Shown: one piece after another, positions 24,635 through 32,911 of the stretch
How positions within the stretch are numbered: the first letter of the stretch is position 1
How the letters are laid out: each line of letters begins with the position of its first letter
NCBI RefSeq assembly: GCF_001469875.2
Contig: NZ_LOPW02000018.1
Location: 64,239 to 128,238 of the forward strand
Reading direction: 5' to 3'
Length of the DNA: 64,000 bases
Source: Haloferax marisrubri
GTDB lineage: Archaea > Halobacteriota > Halobacteria > Halobacteriales > Haloferacaceae
Program-made: the position numbers and the translations under genes
Notes under the pieces: generated by a model
Seen by the model: the letters and a program-made list of their open reading frames with translations, nothing else
Database searches by the model: none
What the model was told of the DNA's origin: nothing

Positions 24635-24742
24635 AAAAAACGCCGGTGGCGAACGCAGCCGAGTACGGGGTCACTAGCTACGTTCGAGTCTGAAGCGACC
24701 GTTTATGTCTCGACACACCCGGTTAATTCTGGACTTTGTCCC

Positions 24743-24754
24743 ACACAGAACAAT
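24743..24754 (+). promoter_or_regulatory. ACACAG element and TATA box before the aminotransferase
   Basis: ACACAGAACAAT runs into the TATA box TTTATTA (24754-24760), which is about 28 bp before the ATG at 24785. The 12-base match with 20908-20919 and the equal spacing to the start codon make a common regulator likely. Confidence 0.5.
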
Positions 24755-24784
24755 TTATTAGGATTCAGTTTAGAACTTGTGTCT

Positions 24785-26095
24785 ATGAGAGAACGGAAGA
24801 CGAATTCGTCGGTCGAGGCGGCGTACGACGACTACCTCATGCCGATTTGGAAATCGCTGAACGTCCCGGTCGAGCGGGCGTCGGGATGCACGCTCGAAGA
24901 CTTCGACGGCAACGAGTACCTCGACGTGTTCTCGGGTATCTCGGTGACCAACGTCGGACACAACAACGAGGCCGTCGTCGAGGCCGCGACCGAGCAGTTA
25001 GAGGAGTTCGTCCACGGCTGTTCGTACGTCCATCCGAACCGGCCGGTGGCCGACCTCGCAGAAACCATCGCCGAGGTGACGCCCGGCGACCTCCAGAAGA
25101 CGTTCTTCTGTAACTCCGGCACCGAAGCCGTCGAGGGCGCTATCAAACTCGCCCGGAAGTACACCGGCTCGAAGGAGGTCATCTCGCTGGAGATGGGCTT
25201 CCACGGCCGCACGCTCGGCAGCCTCGCGCTCACCGGCAACAGGGCCTACAAGCAGGACATGGCCCCGACGATTAACGACGTGGCTCACACCGCGCCGCCG
25301 TACGCCTACCGGTGTCCCCGCTGTGACGGCGACACCTGCGGCGCGGACTGCGCCGACGCGCTCGAACGAGTCATCGGCTCGCACACCAGCGGCGACCTCG
25401 CGGCGGTCGTCGTCGAACCCGTCATGGGAGAGGCCGGCATCGTCGTCCCCTCGGAGGCGTGGCTCAAGCGCGTTCGGGACATCGCCCACGACCACGGCGC
25501 GCTCCTCATCGCCGACGAGGTCCAGACCGGCTACGGCCGCACCGGCGAACTGTTCGCCAGCGAGCACTTCGGGGTCGAACCCGACATCCTGACGCAGGCG
25601 AAGGGCATCGCCAACGGCCTGCCCCTCGGCGCGTTCACGGCCCCCGCGGAAATCGCGGACGCGTTCGGCTCCGGCGACCACCTCTCGACGTTCGGCGGCA
25701 ACCCCGTCGCCTGCGCTGCCGCGCTGGCGACCATCGAGGAACTGCAGAACGGTATCATCGACAACGCCCGCGAGAACGGCGAATGGCTCTCCGACGAACT
25801 CGCCACGCTCGAATCCGACTACGACGCGGTCGGCGAGGCCCGCGGCCTCGGACTGATGCAGGGCATCGAACTCGTCGACCCGGAAAAGCCGGGCCCGCAA
25901 CACGTCGCGCCCGCCCCGGACAAGGAACTCGCGGCCGCGGTCGGCGAGCACCTCCGCGAGGAGTCCAACGTCGTCATGGGCGTCGGCGGCTACTACAAGA
26001 ACGTCATGCGCTTCCAGCCCCCGCTGACGATTTCGCAGGCGCAACTCGGCGAGGCCGTCGACGCGCTCAGGGTCGCGCTGGACGACCTGGCCTGA
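24785..26095 (+). CDS. Class III PLP-dependent aminotransferase
   Basis: Transfers an amino group from an omega-amino acid or similar donor; 436 residues, normal for the family. PLP-site motifs are CNSGTEAVEGAIKLARKYTG (about 98-117), MGFHGRTLGS, ADEVQTGYGRTG with the ring-stacking Asp, and the Schiff-base lysine in TQAKGIANGLPLG. A segment with four cysteines, RCPRCDGDTCGADC near 177-190, is reminiscent of AGXT2-like enzymes and may bind metal. The ATG at 24785 is at leaderless distance from its TATA box. Divergent pairing with a semialdehyde dehydrogenase suggests a GABA or beta-alanine type role; exact substrate unknown. Confidence 0.88.
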   Translation: MRERKTNSSVEAAYDDYLMPIWKSLNVPVERASGCTLEDFDGNEYLDVFSGISVTNVGHNNEAVVEAATEQLEEFVHGCSYVHPNRPVADLAETIAEVTPGDLQKTFFCNSGTEAVEGAIKLARKYTGSKEVISLEMGFHGRTLGSLALTGNRAYKQDMAPTINDVAHTAPPYAYRCPRCDGDTCGADCADALERVIGSHTSGDLAAVVVEPVMGEAGIVVPSEAWLKRVRDIAHDHGALLIADEVQTGYGRTGELFASEHFGVEPDILTQAKGIANGLPLGAFTAPAEIADAFGSGDHLSTFGGNPVACAAALATIEELQNGIIDNARENGEWLSDELATLESDYDAVGEARGLGLMQGIELVDPEKPGPQHVAPAPDKELAAAVGEHLREESNVVMGVGGYYKNVMRFQPPLTISQAQLGEAVDALRVALDDLA

Positions 26096-26158
26096 TTCGC
26101 CTGCTTCGACCGCGGCACCCGCTCACGCCCCCGTTTCGGTTTCCCTCAGTCTCCCGGC

Positions 26159-26371
26159 TTACTCGTGGCCCGCGCCCGGGAGCGGTTCGTTGGGTCCTTC
26201 GAAAGAGTCGGATTCCGACTCGGAGCGGTCGATAGCTCGCTCGATGATTTCGCGGCTGTCGCCCTCGTCGAGAATCCAGTCGTGCATCTCGTTTTCGACG
26301 CCGAAACTCGTACAGCCGAGGCAGATGCGGCTGACCTCCATTCCGGTCGAACCGAGTGTCGTGTATTCCAC
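26159..26371 (-). pseudogene. Aldo/keto reductase remnant with internal deletion
   Basis: A 70-codon frame with a GTG start. The first 48 residues match the N-terminus of AKR proteins: MEYTTLGSTGMEVSRICLGC, then REIIERAID, which normally leads into the first barrel helix. The sequence then changes to a Ser/Glu stretch and ends EGPNEPLPGAGHE, which resembles the usual C-terminal tail of haloarchaeal AKRs. The barrel core of some 250 residues, including the catalytic Tyr and Lys, is missing. It cannot be an active reductase. It ends 63 bp from the convergent aminotransferase gene. Confidence 0.6.
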
Positions 26372-26418
26372 GGTCGTACTCGGTCAGAAAGACGACGGTC
26401 ACTCCCTTGGGTGTGACA

Positions 26419-27093
26419 CTACTTGGAGAGCGTATTTATGTACCCGCGCGAGTCGAGCGTGGCCGTCAGCAGTTGGCGTTCGCCCCGTCGAAGGAGGTCC
26501 GACATCGAGGGCTGTGAGATATCCAACTCCTCGGCGAGTTCGGCCGCGGTGACCCGTCGCGGTCGCTCGTAGTAGCCGCGCGAGAGCGCGAGCGTCAGCG
26601 CCTCGTGCTGGCGCTTGGTCAGCCCGTACGGGGAATCGTCTTCGAACGACGTCCGGTCGTGGTTGAGCGAGATAATCTCGACGTCGATATCGCCTCCCTG
26701 GCACGCCGTCTGGAACTCGCTGAGCGCGGCGTAGTCCTTGAACAGCTTCTCTTCGTACCACCCCGCGGGCGTGACGAGTATCGAGTCCATCAACGCCGCG
26801 TCCGTACTCCCGTCGAAGGCGTCGGACACCGCCTCGTCGAGTTCGACGGTGAGCTTGAAAATCGTCTTCCCGCTCGACCGACCGAGCGCCGTCGCCTCCA
26901 CCACTTCGTCGAACGCCGAGAGGCGCGCTTCGGACACGTCCTCGTCGGCGTCGATGCCGACGATGAACAGTTGGAGCCCCGGCTGTAGGCTGAGCCCGTG
27001 TATGCACTCTATCTCGCCCGCTCGGGTCGATTCGGCAATGCTAACGAGGGGGAGCGACGGGGATCTGAGGTGCAGGTTCGTGATGATGGTCAT
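26419..27093 (-). CDS. HTH-10 (bacterio-opsin activator type) regulator
   Basis: Predicted transcription factor of 224 residues. The C-terminal HTH-10 domain includes LTKRQHEALTLALSRGYYE (about 165-183) and the helix-turn-helix AAELAEELDISQPSMSDLLR (about 190-209). The N-terminal two thirds are a sensor-like domain common to haloarchaeal Bat-type proteins. It is a paralogue of the protein at 29222-29893. The aldo/keto reductase remnant at 27131 lies 37 bp upstream on the same strand. Confidence 0.85.
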   Translation of the reverse strand: MTIITNLHLRSPSLPLVSIAESTRAGEIECIHGLSLQPGLQLFIVGIDADEDVSEARLSAFDEVVEATALGRSSGKTIFKLTVELDEAVSDAFDGSTDAALMDSILVTPAGWYEEKLFKDYAALSEFQTACQGGDIDVEIISLNHDRTSFEDDSPYGLTKRQHEALTLALSRGYYERPRRVTAAELAEELDISQPSMSDLLRRGERQLLTATLDSRGYINTLSK

Positions 27094-27130
27094 GGTGGTG
27101 GCGTGTCTCTCGGCGGGTGCGGCGGTGCGG

Positions 27131-27286
27131 TTAGCTGTCGTACTCGATCTCGCTCGGTTGTCTCACCATCTCCGGGCCGCGGTGACTGAAGAACTGGCTC
27201 TCGTCTCCGTCGAGGTCGTCTGTCTGGCACGTGCCGAATCCGAGACTCGGCATCTCCACGCCGTTGTTGAGGTCGGTTGTTTTCAT
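27131..27286 (-). pseudogene. Second aldo/keto reductase remnant with internal deletion
   Basis: A 51-codon frame beginning MKTTDLNNGVEMPSLGFGTC, the classic first strand of AKR enzymes (NGVEMPxLGFGT). After a short bridge it continues QFFSHRGPEMVRQ, which recalls the C-terminal F(D/S)HRDPEMV tail of several AKRs. The intervening barrel is absent. Like its neighbour at 26159 it looks like a gene reduced to its two ends by an in-frame deletion. The tail identification comes from memory of the family and needs an alignment. Confidence 0.5.
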
Positions 27287-27625
27287 CGTTCGAGAGTCGG
27301 GTGTCGCGTTCGGTGCCGTGTTGCGTCCGTCTTGGGTCGTCGTTTGGGTCTTGCCTCGTTTGGTCGTGATGCTGTTCACAAAGCCCATTTAAGCCGGACC
27401 CGGCGGCGGGCCCCTGCTGTACGACGACAGCGGTGTCCGTCACTCCCCGGCGACTGCGCGTCGAACGTCCGAACAGTACCTCCGAAAAGGGGAGCGAGAC
27501 CCAGTTGGCGTGCCTCTGACAGCGTGGTGGTGATGGTGGTGGATTGGATTTGGGGAGGTGGGGGATAGGCCCCGCTGGAACGGACGCCTATCCGGGCGCG
27601 TCCCGGATTCGGTGTGGAGTGTGGC
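27287..27625. other. Intergenic region
   Basis: About 340 bp between the second aldo/keto reductase remnant and the end of the alcohol dehydrogenase gene. Composition is mixed, with a run of TGG-rich sequence at about 27525-27565. No frame in it looks like a real gene, and I see no clear repeat or RNA. Confidence 0.4.
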
Positions 27626-28675
27626 TTACTCGCCGACTTTCACCATGACCTTGATGGCCTCTCGGTCGTCCATCGCCTGATAGCCTTCCGGGACGCCGTC
27701 GAGGTCGACGGTCTTCGTCAGGATGGGCGACGGGTCGAGGGTCCCCTGCAGCACGTCGTCCATGAGTTCCTCGATGTAGTTCCGGACGGGAGCGCCGCCG
27801 GCGGAGAACGAGAGGTTCTTGAAGAATATCGGCTGGAGGAAGTCGGCGGACTCGACGTGCGGGACGCCGACCGCGCCGATGGAGCCGCCGGGGCGGGCGA
27901 CCTGTGCGGCGGTTTCGAGCGCCGACGCCGCGCCGACGCATTCGAGGACGTGGTTCGCGCCGCCGTTGGTGAGTTCGAGGACTTCCTCGACGGCCTCCTG
28001 CCCGCGGGACGAGACGGTGTCGGTCGCGCCGAGTTCCCGGGCGACTTCCAGGCGGTCTTCGTGGTGGCCGACCGCGATGATGCGCTCTGCGCCGATGCGC
28101 TTCGCCGCGAGGACGCCGCACAGTCCGACCGCGCCGTCGCCGATGACGACCGCGGTGTCACCGGCTTCGAGGTCCGCCAAGACGGCGGCGTGGTGGCCGG
28201 TCGACATCACGTCCGTGAGCGGGAGGAGCGATTTGAGCGTTTCTTCGTCGTCGGCGTATCGCTCGGGAACCCGAACGGCCGTCCCGTCGGCGTGGGGGAC
28301 GCGGACCTTCTCGGCCTGCGCGCCGTTGTCGTCGCCGCCGTGCGGACCGAAGAACCCGCCGTCTACACACGCGGTGTGGATGCCTTTGCGACAGAACTCG
28401 CACTCCCCGCAACTGTACGCGAAGGGGACGAGTACGCGGTCGCCCGGCTGGACGCTCGTGACGTCCTCGCCGACTTCCTCGACGATTCCCATCGGCTCGT
28501 GCCCGACGGCGGAGCCCTCCTCGTGTTCCTCGTGGCCGCGGTAGAACCAGAGGTCGGACCCGCAGATGGCGGTGTGGGTGACGCGGATGACCGCGTCGGT
28601 CGGTTCTTGAATCTCGGGTTCGGGTTTCTCCTCGATTCGAATGTCGCCCGGACCTCGATAGACTGCTGTTTTCAT
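27626..28675 (-). CDS. Zinc-dependent alcohol dehydrogenase (MDR family)
   Basis: Medium-chain dehydrogenase of 349 residues. Catalytic-zinc ligands are in CGSDLWFYRGHEEHE (about 38-52) and VGHEPMGIVEEVG. The structural-zinc lobe is CGECEFCRKGIHTAC near 93-107. The nucleotide-binding site is VVIGDGAVGLCGVLAA near 175-190. The family oxidises alcohols or polyols or reduces aldehydes; substrate cannot be read. It stands alone between two regulatory genes, so control by the neighbouring HTH-10 proteins is possible. Confidence 0.9.
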   Translation of the reverse strand: MKTAVYRGPGDIRIEEKPEPEIQEPTDAVIRVTHTAICGSDLWFYRGHEEHEEGSAVGHEPMGIVEEVGEDVTSVQPGDRVLVPFAYSCGECEFCRKGIHTACVDGGFFGPHGGDDNGAQAEKVRVPHADGTAVRVPERYADDEETLKSLLPLTDVMSTGHHAAVLADLEAGDTAVVIGDGAVGLCGVLAAKRIGAERIIAVGHHEDRLEVARELGATDTVSSRGQEAVEEVLELTNGGANHVLECVGAASALETAAQVARPGGSIGAVGVPHVESADFLQPIFFKNLSFSAGGAPVRNYIEELMDDVLQGTLDPSPILTKTVDLDGVPEGYQAMDDREAIKVMVKVGE

Positions 28676-28815
28676 GAGTGAGCTACGATGTACACTGCGG
28701 GCGCTACCACCATGGGCTCGATGCTATCTTGATAGTGCACTTAAGTACCTCCGCGGCGAGCGAAGCGAGTTGTCACCTTCCTCAGCGGTGCAAGTCGCCT
28801 TCGAATCTCGTCGGG

Positions 28816-28974
28816 TCAGCCTGACCGGCTGAGCCACAGCGTCGCCGAGAGGGCGAGCAGCGGTACGACGTACACGGTGCTCATCGCGACGCCCAACTGG
28901 AGGGGGTGTTCCGGCGGGAGCGCCATTCGCGCGACACCGATGAGCGTCAGTATCAGGACGGCTTCTGCCGTCAT
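28816..28974 (-). CDS. Small two-helix membrane protein
   Basis: A 52-residue frame starting MTAEAVLILTLIGVARMA with two hydrophobic helices (about 3-20 and 28-47) joined by PPEHPLQLG. The final LSRSG is a charged tail. A longer in-frame start at 29145 gives an atypical Arg-rich N-terminus and is less likely. I do not recognise a family; it may be a short membrane protein or the end of a lost gene. Confidence 0.4.
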   Translation of the reverse strand: MTAEAVLILTLIGVARMALPPEHPLQLGVAMSTVYVVPLLALSATLWLSRSG

Positions 28975-29221
28975 CCGTCTCCACGGGGTGGTTCGCGTTG
29001 CTCCCGGTCGTTCGCCCGCTCGCCCGTCGAGGCACGTTGACCGCGATTCGATTCTGCCGACCAGTTCGCACGGCCCGTCTCCTGAATCTGCTGCCACTAG
29101 TCTGAACGACGGGACCGAACGGGTTCGCTTCGACGCTATACCCAAAGCGCAGTTAAGTACTCGAACCAGTCAGGCCCGTGTCTGTGTCCGGGTGGCGAGT
29201 GAGGTCCGCGCCGCTCTGTGG
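28975..29221. other. Spacer between small membrane gene and HTH-10 gene
   Basis: The whole interval 28676-29221 between the alcohol dehydrogenase and the second HTH-10 gene is over 500 bp, and only the 52-residue membrane frame inside it looks coding. Around 28720-28745 and 29145-29160 there are short A/T-rich tracts that could be promoters. Nothing else is recognisable. Confidence 0.35.
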
Positions 29222-29893
29222 CTACCGAGTGGGGGTTTGGGCCCGCGCTTGCGTGTCGAGCGTGGACGTAATCAGTTGCCGCTCGCCGCGCCGGAGCAGG
29301 CTCGACAGCGACGGTTGCGAGATGCCGAGTTCGGCCGCCAGCTCCTCGGCCGTGACCTGCCGCGGACTCTCGTAGTAGCCGCGCTCGGCGGCGAGCGTGA
29401 GGGCCTCCCGCTGGCGGTCGGTGAGGCTGTCCGACGACCCGCCGGACGGGGACCCCTCCGAGGTGATGGACACGAGGTCGAGCGAGATACCGTGGTTCTC
29501 ACAGCTCTGTCGGAACTCGTTGAACCCCTCGTACTGCTTGAACACCTTCGTCTCGTACCAGCCGTCGGCGGTGACGACCGTCGGTTCGAGCTGTGCGCCC
29601 TCGAAGTCGGGCTCGAACGCCTTCGAGACTGACTCCGCCAGTTCGACGGTGAGCTTGTAGACGTCCTTGTCGGCGGTCTCTCCGATTGCGTCGGCCGCGG
29701 CAATCTCGTCGAGCGACAGGAGGTCCGCCTTAGTGACGCCGTCTTCTCTCTCGAACTGCACGGTGAATATCTGCACGTCCGGCTGTAGACAGAGGGCGTG
29801 AACGCACTCGACCTCGTCCGGCTGTAGCGCGGTCGGAATACTGACCAGCGGAAGCGAGGTCGACCGAAGGACGAATTCCGTGGTGATAGCCAT
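29222..29893 (-). CDS. HTH-10 (bacterio-opsin activator type) regulator, paralogue
   Basis: Transcription factor of 223 residues, alignable over its full length with the protein at 26419-27093; both open RSxSLPLVSI and share the VYKLTVEL/IFKLTVEL, DGWYETKVFK/AGWYEEKLFK and LRRGERQLITSTLD/LRRGERQLLTATLD segments. The helix-turn-helix is AEELAAELGISQPSLSSLLR near 187-206. The pair probably arose by duplication and now brackets the alcohol dehydrogenase. Confidence 0.86.
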   Translation of the reverse strand: MAITTEFVLRSTSLPLVSIPTALQPDEVECVHALCLQPDVQIFTVQFEREDGVTKADLLSLDEIAAADAIGETADKDVYKLTVELAESVSKAFEPDFEGAQLEPTVVTADGWYETKVFKQYEGFNEFRQSCENHGISLDLVSITSEGSPSGGSSDSLTDRQREALTLAAERGYYESPRQVTAEELAAELGISQPSLSSLLRRGERQLITSTLDTQARAQTPTR

Positions 29894-29966
29894 TGTGAGG
29901 TATCACGCCGTCCGGCGAGTTAACGTTCTGGGTCTCTCCGGAGCGGGGGCGACTCGACCCCTCGAA

Positions 29967-30497
29967 TCAGGGGCGGTCCAGCTCTTTGTCCCACGCTTTC
30001 CACGTCTTCAGAAGCGGGATGATGGTGTAGTCATCGACGATTTCCTCGCCGTCGAAGAGGTCCCAGACGTACTCCTTCAGCGCGTTCAGGTCGGTGTGCC
30101 ACGCGCTGAAGATGAGGTCGTACTCGCCGAGACAGGAACTCGTGTTGTAGACGAGCCCCTCGTCGATGAGCATCGTGATGAACTCGGTCCGCACCTCGGA
30201 GGAGACGTGCTGGTTGAACGAGACGAGTATCTGCGCGTCGGCGAGGTCGGCCTCTTGGAGGACGATGACCGCGAGGATTTCGAGCACGTCGCTCTCTTGG
30301 AGTTTCTCGCGTCGGCGACGGACCGCGGTCCGGGAGAGGCCGACGCGCTCGGCGAGTTCGGTGTCGGAGATGCGGCCGTTCTCGTTGAGCGCGCGGAATA
30401 TCTCGTAGTCGTGCTCGTCGAGGTAGTTTTCGAGGACCGCCTCCGGCGTGTTCGGGTCGGACGGGGTGTCGGCGGACGTGAGTTCGGGGTTTTCCAT
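29967..30497 (-). CDS. Lrp/AsnC family transcriptional regulator
   Basis: Regulator of 176 residues with an acidic 25-residue leader. The helix-turn-helix is at about 28-75 (DYEIFRALNENGRISDTELA, then GLSRTAVRRRREKLQES). An Lrp-type effector domain follows with ADAQILVSFN and CLGEYDLIFSAWHTDLNALK. It lies 213 bp from the end of the DUF917 operon on the same strand and could control that operon, although it has its own A/T-rich promoter. The effector is unknown. Confidence 0.88.
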   Translation of the reverse strand: MENPELTSADTPSDPNTPEAVLENYLDEHDYEIFRALNENGRISDTELAERVGLSRTAVRRRREKLQESDVLEILAVIVLQEADLADAQILVSFNQHVSSEVRTEFITMLIDEGLVYNTSSCLGEYDLIFSAWHTDLNALKEYVWDLFDGEEIVDDYTIIPLLKTWKAWDKELDRP

Positions 30498-30710
30498 GGT
30501 CGGTTATATTTGCGGGGTTCGATTTGAAACTGCTGGTGGCGCAAACGAATCAAAACGACACATGAGTTGTGTCGAATCGGCTAGTTCACGCGTCGGGGAC
30601 TGGGTGGTGGTACGAGTTGGTTCTGGTTCGGTCGCGGGACGCCGCGCGAAACGCGGCTTCGAGGGCGATTCAGCGGTTAGGACGGCGGTGGGACTGCGGC
30701 GACCGCGGCG

Positions 30711-31826
30711 TCACCACCCGGTCTCGTCCCGCGGAAGCGGGTCGTAGGGGACGTCGTACCCGAACGCCTCGGGACCGATGACGTCGAGCGCTTCGGGCGT
30801 CGTGAGCAGTTCGGGCGCGGGCACGCCGAGGACGCGGACGCGCTGGCCGTACCGCAGGGCGTCGGTCATGACCGGCGCGCCGGTGTCGGTGTCGACGAGG
30901 CAGATGAGGTCGGGGACGGTCGTGAGAAGGTCGCCGTCGTCGTCCCGCGCGACGAGGAACTCGTTTTGGAACTCGATTTCGAGGGTCGCGTCCTCGTCTA
31001 ACCCGGTGAGGGTGACGCTCCCGAGCGCGAAGCCGTCGCGGTTGCGGCGGTGCACGTCAACGATTTTCCCGGCGAATAACTCCTCGCCGCCGAGGAGTTC
31101 GCGGCCGGCGTCGACGGGGTCGGTGCCGGCGTCGCGGGCGCGTTCGACCGCCCGACCGAGTTCGGTGGCGAGCGAGACGGTGTGGGGAACCGCGTACTCC
31201 GAGACGAACTCACCGGTCATGAGCGGGAAGGCGTAGCCCGAGCGGCCGCCCATCTGGACGGTGATGGCCCGCGCGAGGTCTTCGAGGCGCTTGGCCGAGT
31301 CGATGTCCCGGTAGACGACCTGATTGCCGCGCTCGTCGGTCGTCGCCGCGTAGTTCACGGGCGTCCCGTAGATGAAGAACGTGTCCATCTGGAGTTCGGG
31401 GAACGCCCGGCCCATGCCGTCGGCGTCGACCACGGGGAGGTCGGTCATCGCCGCCACGCACAGCGGGGCCATGCTGTTCGCGCCGCCGATTTCGCCGGGG
31501 ATGAGCGCGTCGACCGTCTCGCCGGAGAGGTCCTCGATGGCCCGAAGCGACTGCACCTCCTCGTCGCCGCCGGCGAACTTCTCGACGCTGATGGTGGGCG
31601 CGCCCATGCCGCCGACGCTCGCCACGGTGGCGTCGGCCGGCAGGTCCCGCGGGTCGACCAGTTCGACCGAGTCGGGGTAGGCGTCGTCTTCGAGGAGCGT
31701 CTGCAGGCGCAGTCGGCCGAGGCGGGGGTTGCCCCCGCCGCCGGTGCCGAGGATGCCCGCGCCGATGCCGAGCGCTTCGAGGTCGTCGAGCGTTACCTCC
31801 GTCAGGTGTGGGATGTCGAAACTCAT
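30711..31826 (-). CDS. DUF917 family protein, copy A
   Basis: Protein of 371 residues. The DUF917 hallmarks are GILGTGGGGNPRLG near 20-33, MGAPTISVEKF, GEIGGANSMAPL and VVDADGMGRAFPELQ. The family accompanies hydantoinase A proteins; some members are described as S-methyl-thiohydantoin desulfurases, as I recall. It is the last gene of the nine-gene operon. It has Asn where the other two copies have Asp after GTGGGG, and GEIGGANS instead of (E)CGGINS/EAGGLNS, so it may have a different role. The ATG at 31826 overlaps the preceding stop by 4 bp. Confidence 0.85.
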   Translation of the reverse strand: MSFDIPHLTEVTLDDLEALGIGAGILGTGGGGNPRLGRLRLQTLLEDDAYPDSVELVDPRDLPADATVASVGGMGAPTISVEKFAGGDEEVQSLRAIEDLSGETVDALIPGEIGGANSMAPLCVAAMTDLPVVDADGMGRAFPELQMDTFFIYGTPVNYAATTDERGNQVVYRDIDSAKRLEDLARAITVQMGGRSGYAFPLMTGEFVSEYAVPHTVSLATELGRAVERARDAGTDPVDAGRELLGGEELFAGKIVDVHRRNRDGFALGSVTLTGLDEDATLEIEFQNEFLVARDDDGDLLTTVPDLICLVDTDTGAPVMTDALRYGQRVRVLGVPAPELLTTPEALDVIGPEAFGYDVPYDPLPRDETGW

Positions 31827-32911
31827 GGGTGGTCCGCGAGTGGTTCGTAGGTCGCGTCGAGGCCGAACGACCCCGGCCCCCACACGTCGAGCGCGGCGGG
31901 CGTCCGCATTATCTCGGGCGTTCGGATACCGAGCACGCGGACTCGCGCCCCGTACCGGAGGCTCTCGGTCGGAATCGGGCCGCCCGTCTCGCGGTCGAGG
32001 ACGGTGATGAGGTCGGGGACGGTCGCCACGTAGCTTCCGTCGACGGCCGCGCCGAGGTTCTCGTTTTGGAACTCGATGCGCATCGCCGCCCCCTCGTCGG
32101 CGTCGAGGCCGTCGATATCGACGTGGCCGAAGACGAACCCGCGCTCGGTGCGGCGCTGGACGTCAACGATTTTCCCCTCGAACAGCGACCGCGCCTCGCC
32201 GTAAATCGACTCGCGGGTCACTTCGCGAATGGCGTCCATCGCGTCGTCCTCGGCGAGTCGGAGCGCGCGGCCGAGGTCTCGGGCGAGCGACATCGTGCCG
32301 GGGATGGCCGTCTCTTTGACCTGCGCCCCGGTCATCGGGTAGTCGGAGACGTAGGCGACGCCGCCCATCCTGACCGTGACGCCGCGGGCCAGCCACTCCA
32401 ACTGGTCGTTGTCGTCCGTCTCGATGAGACAGGAGTTCCCCCGCTCGTCGCTGACGGCGGCGGGCGTCCCGCTGACGCCGTAGATGTTGAACGTCTCGTG
32501 TTGGAGTTCGGGGAACGCCCGACCCATGCCGTCGGCGTCGACCACGGGGAGCCCGCGGCGGGCCGCGACGGCGAAGGGGAACGTCGAGTTGATGCCGCCG
32601 CACTCGATTGGCATCGTCGCGTCGGCGGTCTTCCCGAGTTCGCGCTCGATGCGCTCCATCGAGGCGACGGCCTCCTGCCCGCCCGGAAGCTTCTCGACCG
32701 AGACGGTCGGTGCGCCCATCTGGGCGGTCGGGATGACGAAGTCGTCCGCGTCCAGGTCGTCCGGGGGAAGGAGTTCGACGGGCCCGAACTCCTCGATGGC
32801 CTGCTTCGCGACGAGTTTGCCGACGTGGGGGTCGCCCCCGCCGCCCGTGCCGAGGACGGTCGCCCCGAGCGCGATGTCTTCTATCTCCTCGACGCCGATT
32901 TCGACCGTCAT
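31823..32911 (-). CDS. DUF917 family protein, copy B
   Basis: Protein of 362 residues. It starts MTVEIGVEEIEDIALGATVL, then GTGGGGDPHVGK, MGAPTVSVEKLPGGQEA, PIECGGINSTFPF and VVDADGMGRAFPELQ. The start shares one base with the stop of the hydantoinase gene (TAATG) and its stop overlaps copy A, so translation is coupled on both sides. It is closer to copy C than to copy A by eye. Function within the operon is presumably on the same substrate as the hydantoinase partner. Confidence 0.86.
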   Translation of the reverse strand: MTVEIGVEEIEDIALGATVLGTGGGGDPHVGKLVAKQAIEEFGPVELLPPDDLDADDFVIPTAQMGAPTVSVEKLPGGQEAVASMERIERELGKTADATMPIECGGINSTFPFAVAARRGLPVVDADGMGRAFPELQHETFNIYGVSGTPAAVSDERGNSCLIETDDNDQLEWLARGVTVRMGGVAYVSDYPMTGAQVKETAIPGTMSLARDLGRALRLAEDDAMDAIREVTRESIYGEARSLFEGKIVDVQRRTERGFVFGHVDIDGLDADEGAAMRIEFQNENLGAAVDGSYVATVPDLITVLDRETGGPIPTESLRYGARVRVLGIRTPEIMRTPAALDVWGPGSFGLDATYEPLADHP

